64,000 nucleotides of DNA from Bacteroides oleiciplenus YIT 12058 (GCF_000315485.1 NZ_JH992940.1:1214164-1278163); one strand, 5' to 3'; shown: positions 27,382 through 37,342, counted from the first letter of the stretch. A program made the numbers and translations. The notes: a model not told the origin generated them from the sequence alone.

Positions 27382-30327
27382 TTAATTAGATCTATAATTA
27401 TAATTGTAGGTCTCAATAACTTTTTCGGTACCATCCGGATATTTAATTGAGATCTGCCGCAAACGATTGAATGAATCATACATATAAATTGTCACCAATC
27501 TGGTAGGAGAAGTAATGGATGAAATACCAACCAATGGTTTGTACTTATACACAGTAACATGCGCATTTACCAAACGAATATCCGTGCATAGATTATCTAT
27601 GCGAGTATCGTATGTTGACGATGACGATAATGACTCCAGAGAAGTGCCCAAAACAGCTTCTACTTGATCAGCGGTAGCATTCTCTATTTTCGCAACAGGA
27701 TACATCCCTTTATATCCCCATAAATACACTGTATTCATCATATTGTCCATGGTTACATACACTGGATTTCCATAACTATCATAGCGATGAAATGTCATTT
27801 GTACCGTTGGCGTATTGTCATCCTTTTGGATCAAAAATTGCGAAGGCTTGATAAAATTAGCACCAAAGTCTTTATAAGTAGTCAATACACTGTTACTCTT
27901 GCCATTTTGGATTATACTTCTCTTCAATGGAAGATTCCGCATTTTTAACGAAATCATTTTTTTACATATATCCAAATCTTTATATTCATCAAACGTGGGA
28001 TAGTATATTTCCTCAACTTGATTGATTCCTGAGCTATTCTTTATAGTATTATTTTTAAGCATACAATTAGAATCATAGGTCAATGACCGAGTGGTAGAGA
28101 CTGTATGACCTTGCCTAATTTCATTTTCTGTTACTGACGTTAGCAACTCTCTCCCCCGTGTAATGTAATAAGTGGCAAACAAAAAAACCGGAAGTCCAAA
28201 GTCTGCGGCAATAAATTCTTCCGTTTGGTGATCATAATCGTTCCTAACCTGAAGATATTTGAATACTTTCAAGCCATGCAATGCTGATGCGGTCCTCTTT
28301 TCATATTGATAGTTAACCGATTTAATCATATCATAGCTTCCATTAACATTTTCATATTCTATTTGAGATGTCAAGTTCCGTTCTTTCCAGAGGCTACCAA
28401 ACTGATACGTATATCGATAGTAATCGGAAGAGCTATCAAAGTTGAATGTTTTCGGCATCGTAGGAGGATAGTAAGCGGGATACAAACTAGGATAAGTTGC
28501 CCTTGGAATATTATAAACGTAAGAATCTGTATTGGGATCCATATAATTATAAACCGTTTTACCCGTATTACTATTTTGATCTCCCCTATATTCTGTTACG
28601 GTTGAATAAAAGATCGGTTGTCCTGCATAATAAGCAGCATCCTGAGGTGCTTCGGAAGAGTATATGCGTTGGCGATAATGGCCATAATAGCTACTGGCAC
28701 TTGGGTTGGAAATACTTCCTGCTACATCCAGATAAATACTTTCAAACCCCCAATATTGTATTGCAGGCGGCATCACTAAACTACCAACTCCATTATTACC
28801 ATACTCAAAAGTACGAAGTTGTTTTTTTCCAAAATCGTCTGTTGTCTTTATCTGTTTAATCCGCAACCCAGGACCTGCTTTAGCAGTATTACCCGAATAA
28901 TATTTGTTGGTTTCATAAATATATTCGGTACTATTCCCGGTTGGATAAATTATTTTTTTTAATACTCCACTCTTTTTTTTAGTCTCATCAGGTTCTCTAT
29001 TGACATCCGAATGTCCTATGGTTGTCAGATGTTGATTAACATTAGCCTGAAATCCAGGAATAAAAAACGAAGAAGAATTACTATTGACATACCCCCAATA
29101 ATCACATTGCTTGGAACTTAAAGAAACCGATGTCGGGTAATACTCAAAACGATAAACATCAGATTTATTTGCCCCAGACACACAACTCACTTGCTCCAAT
29201 TTATAGTTATCAACCATCGTCCGGTCAAGCAAGGAATATAAAAAAACAAATGTTTTCACTACTGATCCATCCATATCCTTTATTTCTATCTTATTTATCT
29301 TACCCCCAGTCTGCTCTATATCAAAAGTGACCTTCCCTGTACCAAAATCTATCTCTTTCAATCTTTTCGGTCTGAAGGTCATCCCCATTGAAGAAGTCTT
29401 ATAATCAGGTGCACCACTAACTTGACCTTGATAACTTTGAGTTATCATATCATTCACTATCATGTTTTCATTTACTATTGTATGCGTAATAGTGCCACCG
29501 GGAACAAGATCTACATTTGTATATGTCAACCGTATAGTATGCTTTCCATCAGCTGACCGGATTTCTTTTAAATACCAGGAAGTATTAGCTGAACTACTGG
29601 TATTACCATAAGGAGAAAATACGCTAGTACTCCCACCATCTCCAAAAATATATTCCGTCCCATTTTCTGCAGTTATGCTAAAACCAAAATCCGTATAATA
29701 TGAACCTGCTAATTTTATTATACTAACAACATTTAAAGATAATGACCTTGGATAACCATCATAGAAAACAAAATTACCGGAAAGTCCAGGTAAAGAATAA
29801 GAATACAAATCATATTCTCCATCCAGACCTTGGCCTAAAGACTCATTACGATCGTAATAAATCCCTGCCAAATACCTAAAGTCTTTTTTAATAGATAATT
29901 CTCCTGCCTCTTTCAATAAAGGTGAAACTGGCTTTATTTCATCCGGAAAACCATAAACGGTTCTCGCTATTGTTCCACCGGCATTCAAAATCCAGCCTAA
30001 ACCGACAGGTCCCGTAACGTCATTGTATCTGCGCCCGCTGGCATGATAATCAATACTTATGGGCAAAGTTAAATCACCGCATGTTACTGTATATAAAGGA
30101 ATGCTGATTTGAGTTAATCCCGTAGAATGATTCACTGCATAATCAACGAACTTAAAAATAGAAGCCACTTCCGGAGAAGGAGGTATAATACGAGGATATT
30201 CAGGATAACTAGCAGAAAGAGCCATAATAGAATCAGCATTACTTTTCTGCCCGTCTTCCCTCTTTAAACTTTCTTGAGAATATACGGATGAACTTATAAC
30301 AAAAAATAAAAAAATGAATCGTCTCAT
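27382..30327 (-). CDS. Large exported YD-repeat-like protein, partner of the RHS protein
   Basis: 981 residues with a signal peptide (cleavage near SSSVYSQ). The N-terminal region (about 35-110) contains SPEVASIFKFVDYAVNHSTG, ISIPLYTVTCGDLTLPISI and DYHASGRRYNDVTGPVGLGW, as in the N-terminal parts of Bacteroidota wall-like RHS partners. The body is beta-rich with diverged YD units, ending with TIYMYDSFNRLRQISIKYPDG. It has no RHS core and no toxin tail, and lies 77 bases ahead of the RHS gene, so the pair is likely made together, perhaps as a shell and its partner. The role is inferred. Confidence 0.75.
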   Translation of the reverse strand: MRRFIFLFFVISSSVYSQESLKREDGQKSNADSIMALSASYPEYPRIIPPSPEVASIFKFVDYAVNHSTGLTQISIPLYTVTCGDLTLPISIDYHASGRRYNDVTGPVGLGWILNAGGTIARTVYGFPDEIKPVSPLLKEAGELSIKKDFRYLAGIYYDRNESLGQGLDGEYDLYSYSLPGLSGNFVFYDGYPRSLSLNVVSIIKLAGSYYTDFGFSITAENGTEYIFGDGGSTSVFSPYGNTSSSANTSWYLKEIRSADGKHTIRLTYTNVDLVPGGTITHTIVNENMIVNDMITQSYQGQVSGAPDYKTSSMGMTFRPKRLKEIDFGTGKVTFDIEQTGGKINKIEIKDMDGSVVKTFVFLYSLLDRTMVDNYKLEQVSCVSGANKSDVYRFEYYPTSVSLSSKQCDYWGYVNSNSSSFFIPGFQANVNQHLTTIGHSDVNREPDETKKKSGVLKKIIYPTGNSTEYIYETNKYYSGNTAKAGPGLRIKQIKTTDDFGKKQLRTFEYGNNGVGSLVMPPAIQYWGFESIYLDVAGSISNPSASSYYGHYRQRIYSSEAPQDAAYYAGQPIFYSTVTEYRGDQNSNTGKTVYNYMDPNTDSYVYNIPRATYPSLYPAYYPPTMPKTFNFDSSSDYYRYTYQFGSLWKERNLTSQIEYENVNGSYDMIKSVNYQYEKRTASALHGLKVFKYLQVRNDYDHQTEEFIAADFGLPVFLFATYYITRGRELLTSVTENEIRQGHTVSTTRSLTYDSNCMLKNNTIKNSSGINQVEEIYYPTFDEYKDLDICKKMISLKMRNLPLKRSIIQNGKSNSVLTTYKDFGANFIKPSQFLIQKDDNTPTVQMTFHRYDSYGNPVYVTMDNMMNTVYLWGYKGMYPVAKIENATADQVEAVLGTSLESLSSSSTYDTRIDNLCTDIRLVNAHVTVYKYKPLVGISSITSPTRLVTIYMYDSFNRLRQISIKYPDGTEKVIETYNYNYRSN

Positions 30328-30362
30328 AGAATGTGTTTTTTAGTATTCATATTTTAAGAGTC

Positions 30363-31520
30363 TCATGGTTTGAAGAATTTCTCCCCATACACTTTCTCAC
30401 CAGCAACTATTTGCAATATATATTCTCCTTTCGAATAACCACTTAGTGAGATTATCTCCCGGCATTTACCTAAACCTTCCGACCTCTTTGAGATATTTGA
30501 TAATTGTCTACCTTGTAAATCAAAAATTATCAATGAAACATCCCCTGACTGTTTCAACGTATAGTTAATTTGTAGATTACCATCATCGCCGATACCGAAG
30601 GAATAACTAACAACATCGTTCCTCCTTCCATTTACACCACCTTCGTCAGTATTCCACCATTCTCGTTCTCTTTTCTCATTACTTACCTCATCACGCCGTT
30701 TTTGATTATCCGTATCATATGATAAATCATAATATTGTTCTTCAGGCAGATAAACAAAAGAGGTCGTGAAATACTTGTGAGCATTTCCAAATCTATAGGT
30801 AGTACTTTTTACCGTTTCAAATACCGGATAACGGTAACCGTCCGCATACCACCGCCAAGTTTCTGTTTCCAAATGAGTGGAATCATTGGATAATAGATAT
30901 TCAATACTATCATGATTCAAAATGAAAGCAAGAGAATCTAATTGCAAAGTGTCCACTGTAGTCAATATTGGAGTCATTCTCTGATGAATGAATCTATGCG
31001 TATAAACACGTAGAACTTTACGCAAAGTATCACCTTCCGGCAAGATCAGCATCCCGGAGGCGTCAGCTGTAATCATACTTTTACCTCGTAAATGAACATC
31101 CAATTTCTCACAATAACGCCCCTTTCCATCAAAATAATCAGTCACTGCACGCCCCTGAAAAACTGGAAAAGTTAAAAGTAATTCCGGTTTCTGATAAGTA
31201 ATGAAAGTAGTAGGATTTTCATAACCCAAACAAAAAAGAGAGTCGCCGGAAGTACGATAGTAATACATGGTACGATGTTCAGTACCAATCACCGTATCAA
31301 CACCTTGTGCCATGTATTTTAATTCATACTTAACCTCCTGAAATTCCAAATCACTGAAATCCCATACTTGTCCAACACCACTTTTTCCTGGCTCGCAGGC
31401 TGCAATCATTCGTTTTACAAGCCAGTCTCCACCTCGGGGTTGGCTGCAAGTTGAATTTAGAGATTGTGCATAGCCTGTCAGAGAGAATAAACTCCCTAAC
31501 AAAAACAATAAAATTCTCAT
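30363..31520 (-). CDS. Exported protein with type IX secretion-like C-terminal domain, RHS locus
   Basis: About 385 residues from ATG 31520 (an earlier in-frame ATG adds 16 residues without a signal sequence). Signal peptide ends near GYAQS. The last 80 residues read as a sorting-type beta domain: NYTLKQSGDVSLIIFDLQGR, then YSKGEYILQIVAGEKVYGEKF. This is the T9SS type A domain pattern, although Bacteroides often carries such domains without an obvious T9SS. The central part is beta-rich with no known motif. It stands between the DUF3244 gene and the YD-repeat gene in one operon. Confidence 0.7.
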   Translation of the reverse strand: MRILLFLLGSLFSLTGYAQSLNSTCSQPRGGDWLVKRMIAACEPGKSGVGQVWDFSDLEFQEVKYELKYMAQGVDTVIGTEHRTMYYYRTSGDSLFCLGYENPTTFITYQKPELLLTFPVFQGRAVTDYFDGKGRYCEKLDVHLRGKSMITADASGMLILPEGDTLRKVLRVYTHRFIHQRMTPILTTVDTLQLDSLAFILNHDSIEYLLSNDSTHLETETWRWYADGYRYPVFETVKSTTYRFGNAHKYFTTSFVYLPEEQYYDLSYDTDNQKRRDEVSNEKREREWWNTDEGGVNGRRNDVVSYSFGIGDDGNLQINYTLKQSGDVSLIIFDLQGRQLSNISKRSEGLGKCREIISLSGYSKGEYILQIVAGEKVYGEKFFKP

Positions 31521-31576
31521 ATCTTCATGTATCGTTAGATTAACTATACTTATATAACAAATAGACAAAAGCCTTC

Positions 31577-31939
31577 CTACACAATCTCTACTACGTAAGA
31601 TTCGCTCAATTCAATTAAAGATATAACCAGAACACTTCCCGTAAAAGTTCCAGAATAAACCTGTTTACCAGACTCAATATCTGTCACAACTACATATTCG
31701 CTTTCCACAGGTTTATCAAAACAAACATAAAGTTTATTATCTTCAATATAACCAGGAACCATTAAAACAGAACGAGTTACACGATCTCTTTTTAACAAAT
31801 GAATACTGGCTGGCTTTCTAGGCTTTTTATTACTAGTTTCAGCGATACTCTTACTTTTGTTCGCAGTAGCCGAAGCGTACATAAAGGTAGGATGTAATAA
31901 AAACAAACTGCCCAATAAAATAAAGAATAGAGTTTTCAT
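31577..31939 (-). CDS. DUF3244-like exported protein
   Basis: 120 residues with a signal peptide (cleavage after MYASA). The C-terminal part, VCFDKPVESEYVVVTDIESG and VYSGTFTGSVLVISL, ending SYVVEIV, fits the small beta-sandwich of DUF3244. Such proteins are common near RHS and TPR regulator genes in Bacteroides; function unknown. Probable first gene of the RHS operon, behind a TAACTTTG promoter element at 31971-31978. Confidence 0.7.
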   Translation of the reverse strand: MKTLFFILLGSLFLLHPTFMYASATANKSKSIAETSNKKPRKPASIHLLKRDRVTRSVLMVPGYIEDNKLYVCFDKPVESEYVVVTDIESGKQVYSGTFTGSVLVISLIELSESYVVEIV

Positions 31940-31970
31940 ATTTTCATGTATTTAAAGATTAACAATGTCT

Positions 31971-31978
31971 CAAAGTTA
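31971..31978 (-). promoter_or_regulatory. -7 promoter element of the RHS operon
   Basis: TAACTTTG on the minus strand, 32 bases ahead of the DUF3244 start at 31939. It is separated from the upstream TPR gene (stop at 32084), so the structural genes can be controlled independently. Confidence 0.55.
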
Positions 31979-32083
31979 GCAACATGAAAGCAAAAAACAT
32001 AATAAAAACGGTAACAACACATTTATATACAGTACTAATTATCAATCAATTACATATTACCCAGTAACAATCTACTATAAATT

Positions 32084-33700
32084 TTAATCGGAAGACTTCA
32101 TTTTCATTCTATAGCGTCTTTGAATCACAATTCTTTTATCCGAATTTCCAAAACATAAGGCAATTGTAAAGTCATCCCAGCCACATAGTGACAAACAGGA
32201 AAATAAGCAGTCATCTTCCGTGTATTTAGGATAAACCTCTTTCAAATATATTATATAGTCCCTATAAATATTTGCAATGGTAGTACGAAGAATATTTTGT
32301 TCTTCTTCAACCAAAACGCGTATTTCTTGCTTCTTTCTGCCTTTCTTTTGAAGACTGAGTTCAGCTATTTTTTTATAAATAGTCGATTTTTCAAAAATAA
32401 GATTACATAGCTTGGCTTTTTCATCAGCCATTTTTCTAATTTCACATTCTTTTTTGGAAAGCGTTTCTCTACCTTTTTCCTGTTCACTCCGCAACGAAGC
32501 TATGTGGTATTGAAGCGTTGCCATATCACGCTCATACCCTAATTGAAGCATATCTTTTCGACGCTTCATCCACAAAATTCCCAATACAGCAAAGAGTACA
32601 ACCAGCACGCAACAAACTATAAGAGAACAATGCCATATCTCCATTCTTATCCTTTCCTTATAAACCTTCATTTCCGCTTCATACTCATAAACTTTCTGTT
32701 TTACTTCCGAATCTGTTTTCAGAAAATAGATAGAATCCATTATAACAGAATAGTCGTTCCAATACTCTGTTGCTTTTTGAAATTGCCCGCTTTCCTCCAT
32801 TACATCTTTTAAGCCATAAAGAGCCAAGGCCTTAGTCTCTATTGTTGTATCAGCCAGTGCCCATTGAAAATAATATAGAGCAGAGTCTAACTTCTCCTTA
32901 TTTATAAATGAATATCCCACCATAATCGCTGCTTTCAATGATAATCTATCATCATAAGCCAAAGAAAGTTTGGCATAAAAAAGAATGGAATCTGTTTCCT
33001 CATAAGTACAGCTCAAATTATGATATGCCGCAGATATCGCTACAGAATCTTGCTGTGCTGATACATACTTTAAATCTTGTTTCATATAATCACGGGCACA
33101 TAATGTATCACCTTCAAGTAAATAGTTCCAACCCATATTACTTATTACAGAAGATATTCCAGCTTTATAACCGCAATGTGTAAAGCATTCCTTTGCTTGC
33201 ACAAACATTTTCATTGCCTTTTCTATAAATAATTGTGAGACATAAAGATTCCCCAAATCCTCATAAATCATACCCTTTATCAGTAATTCTTCCTTATTAG
33301 TATTACCCAACTCTTTTAATGCTGCACAACAACAACCAATAGCTTCTTTACTCATACCCATCTGACGTTGGATACGTTCTTTATACATTAATGCTTTTGC
33401 ATGATTTATCTCACTATCATAATAATTAACAGCTTCATTGATTAAAGAATCGCAAGGCAGGAGAGAAAAATTATTTTTATCTGATGCCTCAGCCAGAAGC
33501 AATCCATAATACATTTGTTCAGCTTTAGACAACTGATTTAAAGGCACTTCTTGCAAAACAGAATAACTACTATCCGGGAAGGAATTCATCAGAGTTTTAG
33601 CACGAAGTAATCGTTGATTTACCTGTTCTCCTCTACTGCAAGAAGTAAATATCAAGAAACCTACGAAGAGACAAAGAATAAAAAACAAACGGTTTGACAT
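32084..33700 (-). CDS. TPR lipoprotein with membrane helix and C-terminal DNA-binding-like domain
   Basis: 538 residues. N-terminal signal with lipobox IFTSC. TPR helices occupy about 30-310 (ALKELGNTNKEELLIKGMIY, KAMKMFVQAKECF, LDSALYYFQWAL). A strong membrane helix lies near 360-385 (LIVCCVLVVLFAVLGILW), followed by a coiled coil and a C-terminal domain with YTEDDCLFSCLSLCGWDD and SDKRIVIQRRYRMKMK, which resembles the HTH part of Bacteroides one-component TPR regulators. It would sense in the periplasm and act in the cytoplasm, most likely on the RHS operon next to it. Confidence 0.75.
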   Translation of the reverse strand: MSNRLFFILCLFVGFLIFTSCSRGEQVNQRLLRAKTLMNSFPDSSYSVLQEVPLNQLSKAEQMYYGLLLAEASDKNNFSLLPCDSLINEAVNYYDSEINHAKALMYKERIQRQMGMSKEAIGCCCAALKELGNTNKEELLIKGMIYEDLGNLYVSQLFIEKAMKMFVQAKECFTHCGYKAGISSVISNMGWNYLLEGDTLCARDYMKQDLKYVSAQQDSVAISAAYHNLSCTYEETDSILFYAKLSLAYDDRLSLKAAIMVGYSFINKEKLDSALYYFQWALADTTIETKALALYGLKDVMEESGQFQKATEYWNDYSVIMDSIYFLKTDSEVKQKVYEYEAEMKVYKERIRMEIWHCSLIVCCVLVVLFAVLGILWMKRRKDMLQLGYERDMATLQYHIASLRSEQEKGRETLSKKECEIRKMADEKAKLCNLIFEKSTIYKKIAELSLQKKGRKKQEIRVLVEEEQNILRTTIANIYRDYIIYLKEVYPKYTEDDCLFSCLSLCGWDDFTIALCFGNSDKRIVIQRRYRMKMKSSD

Positions 33701-33759
33701 ATTAAAAAGGCTAGAAAATAAAAATTAAATAGTAGTGTTCGTCTTATAAATTACAACTA

Positions 33760-34371
33760 TTACCTGCAAATTACATATACCACCGTCTTCCCCATCCCAT
33801 GCTTCGCCAGCACTCCTTCCAGAATGAAATCATTCAGTTCCACAATCGCCTGTTTGCGACTGCGTCCGGTCAACTGTGAATATTGCGCACGATTAATGCA
33901 GGGATACTTCTGCAAATATTCCTGTAAGAGTCTCAAACATTCTGCTTTGGACAAAACGCGGGAAGCATTAGAAGATGCTTCCTGAGCAGGTCGGCGTTCA
34001 AAAGAAATCTTTCCGTTCAGTTCCCGAAAGAACTGCTTGCTAAGACGGAAGTTCAATCCACGCAGAGATACAGATGTCGAGCGAAGTTCTTTCTTATCCA
34101 TCACCCGGCGACTATTCAGAGAGGGAGTGAAATATCCGAGTTCGCCAAACTCCACAGTCCAGCCATTGGCGAGGGAATCACGAAGTTCGTCCGTAAAAGC
34201 TTTCATTGCTCCTTGAAGCAAACTATGACTAATGCCCGTGAAACGATGGACACGGTCGATAAATTCTTCCTGCCCCATAGTGCCTTTAGGGACAAAACGG
34301 GCATACAAAGGTTGAGGTTCGCCGGTGTGTTGTACGTCGGGACTTTCAAAAAGGTCGTAATAAGCGCTCAT
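33760..34371 (-). CDS. HU-family DNA-binding protein (Bacteroides HU-like, with C-terminal extension)
   Basis: 203 residues. Central HU-like core: FIDRVHRFTGISHSLLQGAM, then WTVEFGELGYFTPSLNSRR (the LGxF motif in diverged form). The last 60 residues form a separate winged-helix-like unit: CLRLLQEYLQKYPCINRAQY, SQLTGRSRKQAIVELNDFI, LAKHGMGKTVVYVI. The promoter is at 34567-34574 and the long leader carries a large hairpin. Role unknown; DNA binding is likely. Confidence 0.8.
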   Translation of the reverse strand: MSAYYDLFESPDVQHTGEPQPLYARFVPKGTMGQEEFIDRVHRFTGISHSLLQGAMKAFTDELRDSLANGWTVEFGELGYFTPSLNSRRVMDKKELRSTSVSLRGLNFRLSKQFFRELNGKISFERRPAQEASSNASRVLSKAECLRLLQEYLQKYPCINRAQYSQLTGRSRKQAIVELNDFILEGVLAKHGMGKTVVYVICR

Positions 34372-34462
34372 AGTCTTCTTTTCTTTAATTGATTAATCAA
34401 GTTACCTGTGAAGGCTAAGGCGCTTTTTCGTAAGGACTAAAGACGAAGATAACGAAAGCTTA

Positions 34463-34508
34463 TTCGTCCCTTCATAAGGAACTTTGCGTTCCCTTATGGA
34501 GGGACGAA
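34463..34508 (-). promoter_or_regulatory. Leader hairpin of the HU-like gene with adjacent direct repeats
   Basis: Arms 34463-34482 and 34488-34508 pair almost fully (TTCGTCCC..GGGACGAA outside, CATAA..TTATG inside). It lies between the minus-strand -7 element (34567-34574) and the start codon at 34371. Next to it the unit TATGGAGGGACGAAA recurs in slightly changed form at about 34495-34509, 34518-34532 and 34539-34550. Function unknown. Confidence 0.5.
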
Positions 34509-34566
34509 AAGTACCTTGTGGAGGGACGAAATGTTCCCTATGGTGGAACGCATTAGTATTCGCAGA

Positions 34567-34574
34567 CAAAGGTA
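34567..34574 (-). promoter_or_regulatory. -7 promoter element of the HU-like gene
   Basis: TACCTTTG on the minus strand; predicted start near 34560, giving a leader of about 190 bases. Confidence 0.5.
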
Positions 34575-34615
34575 CTAAATTCTTCTATTGTCCTACGAAA
34601 CCATGCCTAATAAAA

Positions 34616-36163
34616 TCACTGCATCTTTTCAAAGAATTCATGAACAGCCGCTTTCTTAACAGCTTTAATGCTCGCTGCTCCATCTCCCACTTCCACCTCT
34701 TCAAACAAATGGGAAAGAGCACCGAAGCCTTCCGGATCTTTCTCAAGAAGTGAACTATAATAAACTGATGCATCATGTCCCTGATTATCTTCTGGCTTTC
34801 CGGCAAAAGAACCCAGATAATAATTTCCATTAAAAGTGTTACGGGTCGATTTCGTAAGATTAAATGCCGAAGTTTCGGGAGCATAAAAAACATTCTCCGT
34901 AAAAGTAGTATTGTCAGCATAACCGCCCCATGAATCGGCTGTAACCATTTTCCGGTCAATGTGACTGGCAGGCTTTACATTGGCGTGCAAAATATTATTA
35001 TGAATGCGGGTGATTTCACAGGGACCGGCGATATGTATAGTAGGTGAGAAAATTCCTACACGCGTCTTACGTGTACGCACAGCATCGTTTATGCTTATGT
35101 TATATCGAACTATAGTCCCTTTATTTCCTATGTTATCCTCAGGATCAGTTTCTCCTTTTCCGGCATTACAAATCAGGATGAAGCCCCCTTCATTATGGTG
35201 GCTGTAATTGTACTGGATAGTAGTGTTCGTACAATTATAGTCCGAGTCGAACCCTTGTGCATCCCAAGGCGCTTTATGGTCGCTCACTTCATTGAACTGG
35301 ATTACCGTATTATCACAACTCCACGGCCATATGCCGGCTGCCGCTTGGTCAGCAGGCAAAAGGTCTGTGCAATTGCGCATCAGATTATATTCCACTAAAA
35401 CTCCATCGCAGCCGATAGGAACGATTCCATCACCGGGGACTTCTTCTATAAGATTCTTCCGCACAACGGTATTCGTACTCAGATGCCAGTTCTTCCGACT
35501 CCAGGGAGCACTCCAGATAATAGCGTTGCGCTCACATCGACGTATGGCACAATTTTCAATAGTCAGACTATCAAAGACAGAAACAATGCTATCCTTATTC
35601 CATTTATTATGAATCAGAATGCCCGAGCCTCCACCTTCATTCTTAACCAGGCTTCCGTTCACATCATGAATATCCAGGGCATTAAGAATCACATTATGCG
35701 ATGTTCCATAATTCTCACATACCACTTTTACTCCCGTACGATGAGCCAGCCGTTCAGTCCCTTTATTGATGATTTCAAGGTTCTGCAACGTCACATAGTC
35801 TGAATTCTTAATGCAGACTGCGTACAACGAACTGTCGGGAGCGGTGATGCAAGGTTTCTTGCCCGTGCCGTAAGCATCGATAACAATTCTGCAATCAGAA
35901 CGACCTTGTACACTTATCTCAAGAATGCCGAAAAAAACAGAACCACGGCAAAATAATAAACTATCACCTGCTGCCAACCTGATATTCTTTATTTTATCTA
36001 TGTTTTTCCAGGCTTGTCCCTCTGACAATCCATTATTAGCATCATTCCCATTCTCCGAATCAAAGTAATAATTCACGCCCTCTTTTAGAGTTTGCGAATT
36101 GCCACAACCACACAACAAGAATGTTGCAACAACGATAAAAAGAAAAACAATTTGTCTATTCAT
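34616..36163 (-). CDS. Right-handed beta-helix lipoprotein
   Basis: 515 residues with a signal peptide and lipobox LLCGC. The opening YYFDSENGNDANNGLSEGQAWKNIDKI is the usual start of secreted parallel beta-helix proteins. Later repeats VTLQNLEIINKG, DSLTIENCAIRRCERNAI, VVRKNLIEEVPGDGI, VEYNLMRNC, IQFNEVSDHKA and IQYNYSHHNEGG give the coil spacing. Such proteins include polysaccharide lyases and glycosidases, but the catalytic residues cannot be assigned. Isolated gene with its own promoter-like element (TATTTTTG on the minus strand, 36214-36221). Confidence 0.8.
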   Translation of the reverse strand: MNRQIVFLFIVVATFLLCGCGNSQTLKEGVNYYFDSENGNDANNGLSEGQAWKNIDKIKNIRLAAGDSLLFCRGSVFFGILEISVQGRSDCRIVIDAYGTGKKPCITAPDSSLYAVCIKNSDYVTLQNLEIINKGTERLAHRTGVKVVCENYGTSHNVILNALDIHDVNGSLVKNEGGGSGILIHNKWNKDSIVSVFDSLTIENCAIRRCERNAIIWSAPWSRKNWHLSTNTVVRKNLIEEVPGDGIVPIGCDGVLVEYNLMRNCTDLLPADQAAAGIWPWSCDNTVIQFNEVSDHKAPWDAQGFDSDYNCTNTTIQYNYSHHNEGGFILICNAGKGETDPEDNIGNKGTIVRYNISINDAVRTRKTRVGIFSPTIHIAGPCEITRIHNNILHANVKPASHIDRKMVTADSWGGYADNTTFTENVFYAPETSAFNLTKSTRNTFNGNYYLGSFAGKPEDNQGHDASVYYSSLLEKDPEGFGALSHLFEEVEVGDGAASIKAVKKAAVHEFFEKMQ

Positions 36164-36268
36164 AAATTTATATTTTGGATAATGTATGCCTACATGCTAT
36201 TTCTATTTCGTTCCAAAAATACTAAAAAATCAATGATTCGAAAACAGGAAAAGACAGAAAATATTTAT

Positions 36269-36276
36269 ATATTTGT
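36269..36276 (+). promoter_or_regulatory. -7 promoter element ahead of a small lipoprotein gene
   Basis: TATATTTG lies 36 bases before ATG 36312. Confidence 0.5.
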
Positions 36277-36311
36277 AGCATAAGACCAGAAACTTTTAAA
36301 ACAGCAACTAC

Positions 36312-36812
36312 ATGAAAACTAAAACATTATTAGCAGGTGCCGTCATTGCACTATGTGTTTTCTCATCTTGCGGCGCCGCTATGATAGGAGGCGTTACCGC
36401 TGCATCCGTAACTTCTTCTAAAAAAAACACAGAACCACTGTCAGAAGAAGAAATTGCACTTTTGACAAAACGTGTCTACTCAGATCACTTCAACACACTT
36501 TATCCCTACCTTTTGGAACGCCTGCAAGCGAAAGGATGTTATATTTCAAGCAGCGATAAAGCATCAGGAGTCATCACAGCTGAATTTATAGGAATTGAAA
36601 AATACAGAAGATACAATCGGCATTTAAGTTTCCTGCTGATTGAGTGTCCGACAGGAGAGACGGAAGTAAGACTCACCATTTACGAAGACGAATTATACAG
36701 TGATGGTTCTGTAGACATTAATATTCCTACAGTACACAATGTCATACAGCGAGGGATGGTACGTGACAAATCGCTGTATGACTACTGGTTTAAAGTACTT
36801 TTAGAATCCTAA
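36312..36812 (+). CDS. Small lipoprotein, unknown function
   Basis: 166 residues; signal peptide with lipobox VFSSC, followed by a Gly/Ala-rich short linker. The body has LTKRVYSDHFNTLYPYLLERL (helix) and beta-type segments (GVITAEFIG, HLSFLLIECPTGETEVRLTI). No family recognised. Single-gene transcript facing away from the beta-helix gene. Confidence 0.65.
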   Translation: MKTKTLLAGAVIALCVFSSCGAAMIGGVTAASVTSSKKNTEPLSEEEIALLTKRVYSDHFNTLYPYLLERLQAKGCYISSSDKASGVITAEFIGIEKYRRYNRHLSFLLIECPTGETEVRLTIYEDELYSDGSVDINIPTVHNVIQRGMVRDKSLYDYWFKVLLES

Positions 36813-36919
36813 GAGTGCTGGTATCACTGCTTTTACAAAAAACAATTGCTTAGTTCAAACAATAACGAAATGGTATTGATTATTAGACTAAAATATAAAT
36901 TCATCTTTTTCTTTGATAT

Positions 36920-37342
36920 TTATTCTACTGTTATCAAGATAATTTCTGAATTATCTTTTATAGAAAATTCTTGTTCATTAATGCGAATTTTAGTACAAAT
37001 AATACCACCTAACTTTTCCTCCACGATCCAATCTATATGAGCTATCAATTTTTCAGACCAAAATAAATATGCTTCAGTTTTATTATCATTCACATCTTTA
37101 ACCATTGGTCCGATATCTATCAAACCATCAGACACCTCCAGATGACGAAAAAGTTTTTCTCTATTGCTGTCATAATACAAATCTACTTCGTATACTTTAG
37201 TATTTAAATCTTGCAAAAGATTATTTCCATCCTTATCAACTAATGCAGCATAAACATTTAACGAGTAGTATTTTGAAACACTTTTTTCACAAGCTGTAAA
37301 TATTAGTGCACACAACAAAATAAGTATTATATTTTTTTTCAT
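36920..37342 (-). CDS. Small lipoprotein, unknown function
   Basis: 140 residues with lipobox IFTAC. No known domain; beta-rich with KYYSLNVYAALVDKDGNNLL and KVYEVDLYYDSNREKLF. It begins right at the end of a degenerate frame (37342-37560), suggesting that it was once downstream of, and coupled to, another gene. Confidence 0.65.
   Translation of the reverse strand: MKKNIILILLCALIFTACEKSVSKYYSLNVYAALVDKDGNNLLQDLNTKVYEVDLYYDSNREKLFRHLEVSDGLIDIGPMVKDVNDNKTEAYLFWSEKLIAHIDWIVEEKLGGIICTKIRINEQEFSIKDNSEIILITVE

Noticed and set aside
24029-33700. Type VI secretion cluster around the RHS genes
   Set aside because: No VgrG, Hcp, PAAR or structural T6SS genes; both YD-repeat proteins have signal peptides.
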